From Methylocystis rosea SV97 (lineage in GTDB: Bacteria; Pseudomonadota; Alphaproteobacteria; Rhizobiales; Beijerinckiaceae): a DNA stretch of 64,000 bases. Made by a program: the position numbers and the translations under genes. Shown in pieces: positions 56,345 through 64,000 of the stretch (positions are counted from its first letter, which is position 1; the number at the start of each line of letters is the position of its first letter). The notes below the pieces were generated by a model. The model saw only the letters and a program-made list of their open reading frames with translations. It had not been told where the DNA came from and did not search any database. The stretch spans positions 248,001 through 312,000 of the forward strand of contig NZ_KB889964.1 in the NCBI RefSeq assembly GCF_000372845.1. Reading direction: 5' to 3'.

Positions 56345-59300
56345 ATGAAAAAACTTCTGCTTCTCTCTCTTTGCGCGTTTCTTGGCGCGGCGGCGCCGCT
56401 GCGCGCCGAGGCCCCGCCCGTGTTCGACCGCGTGCAACGCGCCGATGGCGCGCGCGTCGCGCCGGATCGGTTTTTGCGCGCTTATGATCCGGTGACGGTC
56501 TTCTTCTCCAGCGACACGGGGCCGAAGGCCGGCGGAGCGGAAGACACGCCGCAAAAATTTGTGACGATGACCCCGCAGCCCGCCGGCGAATGGCGCTGGC
56601 TCGGTCCGCGCGCGCTGCAGTTTCGTCCCGCCGACGCCTGGAGACCGCTGTCGCGCGTCGACGTGAAGCTCGGCGCGGCGGAGACCAGACTCGTCGCGCT
56701 GCTGCCGACGCCGCGTTCCACCAATCCAGCCGAGGGCGCCGATCCGCAGCTCGAACTGACGCAGATCGCCCTCACATTCGCCGAGCCGGTCGACGTCGCC
56801 GCGCTGACGCGGCTGCTCACGATCGAAGTTCGTCCTTCGCCTGGCGTTTCGCCGCAAGGCGGACAAATGCTCAGCGCTTCGGCCTATGAGATCCGCGCGC
56901 TGGAGCGGGGCGAGCGCGCCGAGGAGCAGACCTACGTCATCCGTTTCCGTGAACGGATCGCCGACGGCCGCGTCGCCATCCTGCGGCTGCGGCTTTCCGA
57001 CGAAGCCGGACTTGACGACCAGACCTATGAATTGCGGCTGCGCACCGCTCCGCCCTTCGCGGCGACTGAGGCGAGCTGCGGCCACGGCTGGAGCGACGAC
57101 CGCGCCGAAAACGTGCTGCGCTGCGCATCCTATCTTACGACGCCCGAGAGCGGCGACGAAGAAGGCGACGCCGCCGCCATCCCCTATGCGCCGGCGAGCA
57201 AGCGGCAGCTCACGCTCTCCTTTAGTGCGACGCCCGAGACGATCGACATTCTGCGCGCGCGCGAGGCGCTGCGCATCACGCCGCCCGTCGACGATCTTGC
57301 CGTCGAAACAGACGGCAGGCGACTGCGCATGGTCGCGAAATTCCTGTCGGACCAGATTTACGAACTCTCCATCGCGCAAGGCGCGCTGAAAGACTCGCAA
57401 GGACGCGCGCTGGCGAGCGCCTTTTCGCAGCGCTTCGCCTTCACGCGCGACGCGCCGGCGCTGCAATGGGACGCGGGCTATGGCGTCGCCGAGCGCTTGG
57501 GCCCGCAACTTCTGCCGCTGCGCGGGCGCGGCTATGATCGCGCCGACATCCGCATCCACGCCGTCGATCCGCTGTCGCGGGATTTCTTTCCCTTCCCGGC
57601 GCATGGCGTCGAGACGAGCGATTCCGATGCGCCGCCTCTGCCGGGCAACGAGCCGAAATCCTGGAGCGAGACCGCCAACATCGAGGCGGAGGCGATCAAG
57701 CAGCGCATCAAATCGCTTGGATCTCCCGCGGTGTCGCGGCTGGTCGATCTTCCAATCCGCCGCAACGGCCCCGATGCGAAATTCGGCGTCGATCTCAAGG
57801 AGGATTTCGCCAAAGTCAGCGGCCGCGATCAGCCGGGGACTTATCTCGTCGGCCTGCGCGCGGTTGATGACGACAAGCGCCGCTGGCTGCGCGTGCAGAT
57901 CACAGATCTCTCGCTGTCGGCCATCGAAGAGCCGACGCGGGTGCGTTTCGCGGTCACGTCGCTGTCGACGACGCAGCCCGTGAGCGGCGTGCAAATCCGC
58001 GTCGAAGGAATCAAGGACGAAAAATTCGTCACGCTCGCGAGCGGAACGACCGACGCTTCCGGCTTCCTTTCCTGGACGCCCGACAAGCGCGGCGCCGGCG
58101 AAGCGCGCCGCATCGTGGCTAACAAGGGGCTCGACACGCTCGTCATCGACCCCAACAGCGCGCCATCGGAATATTCGCGGGAAATATGGTCAAAGCCGGA
58201 ATCGGAATGGCTCGCCTGGACGAGCGAGGCTGACCAGCCGCGCGCCGAAAAGCCGCGCACGCTCTGCCATCTCTTCTCGGAGCGGCCCATTTATCGGCCG
58301 GAAGAATTCGCGCACATCAAAGGCTTCGTGCGCAGCTACCGCGGCGGGGCGCTGAGCCTGACGAAGACCGGCGGAACGCTTGTCGTGACAGGGCCCGCCA
58401 ATCAGGAATGGCGCATTCCGGTGAAGCTCGACTCCTCCGGCGGCTTCTATCACAAATTCGACGCGCAAACTCAGGCGACCGGCGACTATTCTGCGCGGTT
58501 CGAACCGGATGCGCCGAAAAAGACGAAGAAGCCGGAAGCGCAGAAGACCGAAACGGAGGAAGCCGCTGAGGGAGAGAGCGAAGCGACGGAGCCGGCTCAG
58601 GACATTTCCTGCGGCCAGTTCACCTTCAAGAAGGAAGCCTATCGCCTGCCGACGTTTGAGGTCGTGCTCAACGCGCCGCAGACCGTTGCGCTCGACGGGA
58701 CTTTCGACGTCGATCTCCTCGCCCGCTATTTCGCGGGCGGACTTGCGGCGGAGCGCCCCGTCAAATGGCGAGCCGCGCAGTTCCCGCATGTCTTTACGCC
58801 GCCCGGCCGCGAAGGCTTTCTCTTTTCGACCGACGCGCGTTTCTCCGGCGAGGGCAAGTTTAAATCGACCGCGGTGCTCGAGCGCGATCAGCGCACCGAC
58901 GCCGGCGGCGCCGCGCGCATGACCTTCGACACCGCGATCGAGCCGACCGCGCAGCCACGCCGCTACTCCATCGAAGCGACGGTGACGGGCGACGACGGCA
59001 TCGAAGTGCGCAATGTGCAGAATGTCATCGCGCTGCCGCCCTTCGTGCTCGGCGTGAAGACGCCCCGCTATGTCGAGCGTCCCGGCGCGGTGACGCCGGA
59101 GCTCATCGCCATTGACGGCAAGGGGGACGCGGTCGTCGGTCTTGAGATGACGCTGCGGCTCATCAAGCGCAACTGGATTTCAACGCTGCAGGCCTCCGAC
59201 TTCGCGCAGGGCGCGGCGAAATATGTCACGCAGACGCAGGACGACGTTCTGATCGAACGCAAGGTGACGAGCGCCAAGGAGGCGCAGAAGGTCGAATTGG

Positions 59301-62173
59301 CGACGCACGACGCCGGCGTCTATGTCGTGCAGCTCGAGGCCTATGACAGGCTCAAGCGCCGGCAGCAGGTGAGCGTCGACTTCTTCGTCGGCGGCGATAC
59401 GCCTGTCACTTTCGCGCGGCCGCCCGCCGAATCCGCGACGATCACGACCGACAAGGACAAATATGCGCCGGGCGAGTCCGCGACGCTCATCATCCAGTCG
59501 CCGTTCCAGAACGCGCGCGCCCTCGCCATCGTCGAACAGCCGAACGGCGTCTACGACTATGAGTTCGTCGATATCAGCAATGGTTTCGGGCGCTATACGC
59601 TGCCGGTGAAAAAGGAGCAGACGCCGAAGCTCGCCGTGCATTTCCTGATCATGCGCGGGCGGCTGAAGGATGCGCCGCCGCAGCCGACGGCGAGCTTCGA
59701 CCAGGGCAAGCCTGTCACCATCGCAGCGACGAAATGGATCGAGGTGACGCCGGTCAAGAACATCGTCAATGTGAAGCTCGACCATCCTACGAAGGCGCGC
59801 CCGGGCGACGCGGTCGAGGTCGCCCTGCGGCTTTCCGACGACGCGGGCAAGCCGCTCGCCGGCGAAGCGACCTTCTGGATGGTCGATCAGGCGGTGCTGT
59901 CGCTTGCAAAGGAACGCCCGCTCGATCCGCTGCCCGACTTCATCGTCGAGCGCGAAACCAAAATGGCGGCGCGCGACACGCGCAACATGGCTTTCGGCGT
60001 CATTCCGCTCGAAGAGATCGCCGGCGGCGACGGCGACGAGCTGCAGGAATGGGGCGCCGAGAACAATATCTCCGTGCGCAAGAATTTCACGCCTGTGCCG
60101 ATCTATCTGCCGAGCGTGAAGATCGGCCCCGATGGCGTCGTCAAAATCAAGGTGCAGCTTCCCGATACGCTGACCGTGTTCAAGCTGCGCGCCAAGGCGG
60201 TGAGCGGGCCAGATCGTTTCGGCGCGGCGGGCGGCGAGATGCTGATCCGTCAGGCGCTCGTTGCGCAGCCGGCGCTGCCGCGATTCATCCGGCCGGGCGA
60301 CTCCTTCGACATCGGCCTCGTCGCGCGCGTCGTCGAAGGACCCGGCGGCGCCGGCAAGGCGTCGATCGCGGCGCCCGCGCTGACGCTCACGGGCGAGACC
60401 AGCCGCAAAATCGAATGGGCGCCGAACAGACCAGTGCGCGTCGATCTGCGCGCTGCGGCTCCGGCGCAACTCGCCGGCGCCGCGACGCTCGGCTTCCGTA
60501 TCGAGCGTGACGCCGACCGCGCGAAAGACGCGGTCGAAATTGCCCTGCCGGTGAAGCAGGATCGCGAAGCGACGCGCCGCTTCGAATTGGTCGAGATCGC
60601 GCCCGGCGAAACCAAGACGATTGCTCCCACTGGCGAGCAGGCGCGGCCGGGCAGCTTCTCGCGCGAGACGATCGTCGCCGCCGATCCGTCGATCGTGAAG
60701 CTCGTCGCCGGGTTGAACGCGCTTGTCGAATATCCCTATGGCTGCACCGAGCAACGCCTGTCGCTCGCGCGCGGCGGTCTGGCGCTGAAAAGCTTCGGGC
60801 CAATTCTCGCGGCGGCGGGGCTCGAGGTTCGCGTCTCCGCCAATGTGAAATCGACGGCGCAAATCATCGACCAGTCGATCGACGCGGACGGGCTCGTCGC
60901 CTTCTGGCCGCGGGCGCGCGGCAATGTCTCGCTGACCGCCTGGTCTTATGACTTCCTTGCGCGGGCGGAACGCGCCGGAGAGCCGATCGACAAGACGCTA
61001 CTGGATCGTCTCGCCAATATCCTGAAATTGTCACTGCGCTCCGACTATCCGCGACTGCTTTCGGGCGATGAGTTGCGCGAGCGCGTCGAGGCGCTTTCGG
61101 CGCTCGCTGAAGGCGGCAAGCTCGACGACTCTTATGTCGCGGAATTTTCGCGGCGCGCCGACTTCCTGCCCAATCTCAGCGTCGCGCAGATGGCCGCCGC
61201 CGCCGCGCTTCTGCCCAATGTCGATCAGCGCGCGCTCGCGTCGCTGATCGACACGATGTGGAGCCGCGTGAAATTCGCCAGCCGCAATGGCCTGCAGGTC
61301 TATGCGGGACAGGCGTCGGAAAGCGCTTCGCCGATCATTCTGCCTTCCGAGACTCGTAGCCTCGCCGAAATGGTGCGCGCTGCGGCGCTCACCGCCTCAG
61401 GCGATCCGCGCGCCAATGCGCTGCGCGACGCTCTGTTGCGGCTTGGCGAAGGCGACGGCTGGGGAACGACCAACGCCGACGCCGCCGCCATCGAAGCGCT
61501 CGCCGAGGGGTGGCGGCGGCCGACCGCAGCGATCGGCGTGACCTTCAACGATGGCGGACAGGATCGCGCGCTGACGCTCGACGCCAATACGCCGGTCGTG
61601 CGCCATGTCTCCAGCAGCGACGCGCCGCTGAAGATCGCCAACGGCTCCAACGCGCCGCTCGTCGCGATGATCGAGACAAGCTACATGCCGGCGGAGCCGG
61701 GCGCCAAGGCTCAGGCGACGAGCGACGGCTTTACGATCACGCGGCAGGGCTGGCGCATCGAAAGCGGCAAGGCGCCGGAAAAGATCGAAGCTCGCGATAG
61801 CGTTTTGCAGGTGAAGCAGGGCGACCTCATCGAAGAGACGGCGGAAGTGGTCAATCCCGAAGATCGCACCCATATCGCGATCTCGATCCCGCTCGCGGCG
61901 GGCTTCGAGCCGCTCAATCCCAATCTCGCCACGGCGCCTGCTGAAGCGCAGCCCTCAATTGCGCCGTCGCTGCCGCCGACATGGGTCGCCTTCGGCGATG
62001 ACCGGGTGTTCTACGCCTATGATTCGCTGCCGAAGGGAGCCTACCGCTTCGCCTTCCGCCTCCGCGCACAGACGGCGGGCGCCTATACGCAGCCGCCAGC
62101 GATTGTCGAGGCGATGTACAAGAAGGGCCTTCGGGCGACGAGCGCCGGCGCGCGGCTGGAGATTGGGAAGTAA
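56345..62173 (+). CDS. alpha-2-macroglobulin family protein with thioester
   Basis: The ~1942-residue protein starts at an ATG with AAAGG upstream, just after the giant-protein stop (a closer ATG at 56324 overlaps it). It has a signal peptide (KKLLLLSLCAFLGAAAPLRA), MG domains, a bait-like region, an A2M domain (FTPVPIYLPSVKIGPDGVVK, LPDTLTVFKLRAKAVSG) and the thioester motif YPYGCTEQRLSLA, Cys near residue 1467. Bacterial A2Ms trap invading proteases in the periplasm. A Lys/Glu-rich low-complexity insert lies near residue 725. pbpC follows directly, the classic A2M-PBP1C pair. Confidence 0.93.
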   Translation: MKKLLLLSLCAFLGAAAPLRAEAPPVFDRVQRADGARVAPDRFLRAYDPVTVFFSSDTGPKAGGAEDTPQKFVTMTPQPAGEWRWLGPRALQFRPADAWRPLSRVDVKLGAAETRLVALLPTPRSTNPAEGADPQLELTQIALTFAEPVDVAALTRLLTIEVRPSPGVSPQGGQMLSASAYEIRALERGERAEEQTYVIRFRERIADGRVAILRLRLSDEAGLDDQTYELRLRTAPPFAATEASCGHGWSDDRAENVLRCASYLTTPESGDEEGDAAAIPYAPASKRQLTLSFSATPETIDILRAREALRITPPVDDLAVETDGRRLRMVAKFLSDQIYELSIAQGALKDSQGRALASAFSQRFAFTRDAPALQWDAGYGVAERLGPQLLPLRGRGYDRADIRIHAVDPLSRDFFPFPAHGVETSDSDAPPLPGNEPKSWSETANIEAEAIKQRIKSLGSPAVSRLVDLPIRRNGPDAKFGVDLKEDFAKVSGRDQPGTYLVGLRAVDDDKRRWLRVQITDLSLSAIEEPTRVRFAVTSLSTTQPVSGVQIRVEGIKDEKFVTLASGTTDASGFLSWTPDKRGAGEARRIVANKGLDTLVIDPNSAPSEYSREIWSKPESEWLAWTSEADQPRAEKPRTLCHLFSERPIYRPEEFAHIKGFVRSYRGGALSLTKTGGTLVVTGPANQEWRIPVKLDSSGGFYHKFDAQTQATGDYSARFEPDAPKKTKKPEAQKTETEEAAEGESEATEPAQDISCGQFTFKKEAYRLPTFEVVLNAPQTVALDGTFDVDLLARYFAGGLAAERPVKWRAAQFPHVFTPPGREGFLFSTDARFSGEGKFKSTAVLERDQRTDAGGAARMTFDTAIEPTAQPRRYSIEATVTGDDGIEVRNVQNVIALPPFVLGVKTPRYVERPGAVTPELIAIDGKGDAVVGLEMTLRLIKRNWISTLQASDFAQGAAKYVTQTQDDVLIERKVTSAKEAQKVELATHDAGVYVVQLEAYDRLKRRQQVSVDFFVGGDTPVTFARPPAESATITTDKDKYAPGESATLIIQSPFQNARALAIVEQPNGVYDYEFVDISNGFGRYTLPVKKEQTPKLAVHFLIMRGRLKDAPPQPTASFDQGKPVTIAATKWIEVTPVKNIVNVKLDHPTKARPGDAVEVALRLSDDAGKPLAGEATFWMVDQAVLSLAKERPLDPLPDFIVERETKMAARDTRNMAFGVIPLEEIAGGDGDELQEWGAENNISVRKNFTPVPIYLPSVKIGPDGVVKIKVQLPDTLTVFKLRAKAVSGPDRFGAAGGEMLIRQALVAQPALPRFIRPGDSFDIGLVARVVEGPGGAGKASIAAPALTLTGETSRKIEWAPNRPVRVDLRAAAPAQLAGAATLGFRIERDADRAKDAVEIALPVKQDREATRRFELVEIAPGETKTIAPTGEQARPGSFSRETIVAADPSIVKLVAGLNALVEYPYGCTEQRLSLARGGLALKSFGPILAAAGLEVRVSANVKSTAQIIDQSIDADGLVAFWPRARGNVSLTAWSYDFLARAERAGEPIDKTLLDRLANILKLSLRSDYPRLLSGDELRERVEALSALAEGGKLDDSYVAEFSRRADFLPNLSVAQMAAAAALLPNVDQRALASLIDTMWSRVKFASRNGLQVYAGQASESASPIILPSETRSLAEMVRAAALTASGDPRANALRDALLRLGEGDGWGTTNADAAAIEALAEGWRRPTAAIGVTFNDGGQDRALTLDANTPVVRHVSSSDAPLKIANGSNAPLVAMIETSYMPAEPGAKAQATSDGFTITRQGWRIESGKAPEKIEARDSVLQVKQGDLIEETAEVVNPEDRTHIAISIPLAAGFEPLNPNLATAPAEAQPSIAPSLPPTWVAFGDDRVFYAYDSLPKGAYRFAFRLRAQTAGAYTQPPAIVEAMYKKGLRATSAGARLEIGK

Positions 62174-62203
62174 TGAAAGTTAGCGACGTCACGCCGACGC
62201 GCG

Positions 62204-62319
62204 CCTTCTCCCGCTTGCGGGAGAAGGTGTCATGCGAAGCATGACGGATGAGGGTCGCTGGGTTCGCCCTCACCCGACCCCGCTTCGCGGGGCCACCCTC
62301 TCCCGCAAGCGGGAGAGGG
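62204..62319. repeat. dispersed palindromic repeat, copy 3, inside the pbpC 5' region
   Basis: CCTTCTCCCGCTTGCGGGAG with AAGGTG, then GCGAAGCATGACGGATGAGG, and CCCTCACCCGACCCCGCTTC through CCACCCTCTCCCGCAAGCGG ending GGGAGAGGG. Same modules as the copies at 27742 and 33849. It begins 31 bases after the A2M stop and supplies the only plausible ATG (62248) for pbpC. Confidence 0.8.
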
Positions 62320-64000
62320 TTCGCGAACTGCATCTTTCTTGCTCTCATCGCGACATTCATTGCAACCGCCGCCTGGCTCTCGCGCGAGGCGTTGTCACGC
62401 GCCGAGCTTGTCGCGCCGCGCGCCAGCGCCATCGTCTATGACCGCAACGGCGCCTTTCTCACGCAGATCGGCGAGAAGACTCGCGATCCTGCGACGAACA
62501 CGACGCACGTCAACTATGGCTACTGGCCGCTTGCATCCATTCCGCAGCGCGTGGCGCGCGCGACGCTCGCTCTCGAAGATCGCCGCTTTTACGATCATCC
62601 CGGCGTTGACGTCCGCGCACTGCTGCGCGCCGCATGGCGCAATCTGACCTCACGCGGCAGACGCGAAGGCGCCTCGACGATCGCCATGCAGGTTGCGCGG
62701 ATGCAAACGGAGAGGCCGCGCAGCTTCGCCGAAAAGCTGATGCAGGCGGGAACAGCGCTCGCCATCGTCGCGCGCCACGGACGCGACGCGACGCTCGCGC
62801 ATTATCTGCGCCTTGCGCCCTATGGGCTGAACGGACATGGCGTCGCCTACGCCGCGCGTTTTTATTTCGACAAGCCGGTCGAAGACCTCTCCTGGGCGCA
62901 GGCGGCGCTGCTCGCCGCCATTCCGCAATCGCCAGGACGGATGAACATCACACGCGAGAGCGGTCTTAAATTGGCGACGGCGCGCGCGCGATATGCTGTC
63001 GCGCGGCTCGAAGACGAAGGCGCGCTCGACGCCGCGCAGGCGGCGCTGGCGCGCGCCGAACTCGATCATATGCGCCCGCTCGACGCCAAGCGGCGTCCCG
63101 AAACTCTGCATCTGGCGCTGCGCTACGAAGCGCTCGCGCATGAAGGCTTGGCGCGGCCGGCGGCGGAAGGCGACCGACGCATCAATGCGACGATCGATTT
63201 GGCCATCGAACGAGACGTGCTGCATCTCGCGCGCCGCTATCTATCGAATTTCCGCCGCCGCGGCGCGCGGCAGGTCGCGGTGATGGTCGTCGAGCGCGGA
63301 ACCAACGCCGTCATCGCCGACGTCGGCTCCTCCGACTACAACGACCCGCAGGCCGGGGCCTTCGATTTCACCCGCGTGCGGCGTTCTCCCGGCTCGACAT
63401 TGAAGCCCTTCATCTATGCGCTGGCGTTCGAGCGCGGCGTTCTCAAGACAACGGATCTTTTGAACGATATTCCCGAAGGGGCCTCGGGCGTATCGAACGC
63501 CGACGGGCTCTATCTTGGACCGCTCACGCCACGTCAGGCGCTCGCCAATTCCCGCAATGTGCCGGCGACCAATCTGCTGCGGCGCGTGGGCCTTGAGGCG
63601 AATTTCAATTTCCTTCGCGACCTCGGCCTGCACGATCTCGAAACGCCGGCGGAGAGTTTCGGGATCTCCATGGCGATCGGCGCGCTGCCGACCCGGCTCG
63701 AAGATGTGATGCGCGCCTATGCCGCCCTCGCCGACGATGGGATCATGCGCGACCTTGCGTTCACGCGCGACGAATCGCGACGACCGGCGCGGCGCGTCTT
63801 GTCGGTCGACAGCGCACGGCTGATCGCCTCGATGCTTTCTGATCCGCAGGCGCGGCTTCCGTCCTTTCCGCGCTACGGGCCGCTCGAATATCCGTTCGCG
63901 GTCGCCGTGAAGACCGGCACGTCGCAAGCCTATCGCGACGCCTGGACGATGGCCTTTTCGCATAAATTCATCGTCGGCGTATGGATCGGGCGCGGCGACG
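62248..64000 (+). CDS. pbpC: penicillin-binding protein 1C, 3' end outside the window
   Basis: At least 584 residues. A membrane helix (LALIATFIATAAWLS, ~residues 34-48) is followed by the GT51 transglycosylase domain (ALEDRRFYDHPGVD with the catalytic Glu, EGASTIAMQVARM) and the transpeptidase domain with the Ser nucleophile in PGSTLKPFIYAL, SRN and the VKTGTSQAYRD box. It builds or repairs peptidoglycan. The first ~25 codons lie in a palindromic repeat. An ATG at 62173 overlapping the A2M stop is in the same frame but meets a TGA at 62242. The C-terminal BiPBP domain would lie beyond the window. Confidence 0.9.
   Translation, partial: MRVAGFALTRPRFAGPPSPASGRGFANCIFLALIATFIATAAWLSREALSRAELVAPRASAIVYDRNGAFLTQIGEKTRDPATNTTHVNYGYWPLASIPQRVARATLALEDRRFYDHPGVDVRALLRAAWRNLTSRGRREGASTIAMQVARMQTERPRSFAEKLMQAGTALAIVARHGRDATLAHYLRLAPYGLNGHGVAYAARFYFDKPVEDLSWAQAALLAAIPQSPGRMNITRESGLKLATARARYAVARLEDEGALDAAQAALARAELDHMRPLDAKRRPETLHLALRYEALAHEGLARPAAEGDRRINATIDLAIERDVLHLARRYLSNFRRRGARQVAVMVVERGTNAVIADVGSSDYNDPQAGAFDFTRVRRSPGSTLKPFIYALAFERGVLKTTDLLNDIPEGASGVSNADGLYLGPLTPRQALANSRNVPATNLLRRVGLEANFNFLRDLGLHDLETPAESFGISMAIGALPTRLEDVMRAYAALADDGIMRDLAFTRDESRRPARRVLSVDSARLIASMLSDPQARLPSFPRYGPLEYPFAVAVKTGTSQAYRDAWTMAFSHKFIVGVWIGRGD

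Noticed and set aside
59180-60862. 560-codon minus-strand frame opposite the A2M gene
   Set aside because: Antisense shadow of the A2M domain with no signal or motif.

Overview
The window is high-GC, densely coded DNA from a methylotrophic alphaproteobacterium (Hyphomicrobiales). The best guess is a type II methanotroph or relative such as Methylocystis, Methylosinus or Beijerinckiaceae. This rests on a tetrahydromethanopterin (H4MPT)/methanofuran C1 island (fae, mtdB, a DUF447 protein, a DUF6513 DHPS-like protein, an archaeal-type flavoprotein, an MfnB-type enzyme) set among ordinary alphaproteobacterial blocks (trpA-accD-folC, rpoZ-rsh, lepB-rnc-era-recO). Genus assignment is inference; no rRNA or methane monooxygenase gene is present.

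Layout. 1-6.7 kb is accessory DNA: the 3' part of a RatA/COQ10-like gene, a lone FAD oxidoreductase, a decayed IS fragment, a tRNA-Lys 3' fragment split by an intact IS5-like element, and a coupled DUF3489-DUF2924-large serine recombinase cassette ending before tRNA-Gln. 7-12 kb holds ppx, rppH, rsmB, an sdhAF4-like gene, a cyclase and a dienelactone hydrolase. 12.4-17.6 kb holds kup and trpA-accD-folC. A frameshifted DJ-1/PfpI gene follows.

18.5-27 kb is the C1 island. On the plus strand is a coupled row: an MfnB-dihydroneopterin aldolase fusion, an amino-acid-kinase-fold protein, a flavoprotein, DUF6513 and DUF447. A porin follows. On the minus strand are a TIGR03123-like protein, fae and mtdB. 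The plus row looks biosynthetic (methanofuran and H4MPT); Fae and MtdB use the cofactor to oxidise formaldehyde.

27-51 kb is housekeeping: rpmB, thrS, cysE, parC, recO, era, rnc, lepB, pdxJ, an AraC regulator, rsh, rpoZ, smpB, dapA and a lytic transglycosylase, with several small secreted or membrane proteins of unknown function. 51-64 kb is a cell-envelope operon: a ~1700-residue secreted protein with many beta-rich repeats, a thioester-bearing alpha-2-macroglobulin of ~1940 residues, and pbpC (cut by the window end). The pbpC 5' end lies inside a dispersed palindromic repeat.

The most novel items are the giant repeat protein paired with A2M and PbpC, the repeat-built start of pbpC, the MfnB-FolB fusion, and the tRNA-Lys fragment/IS/serine-recombinase junction.
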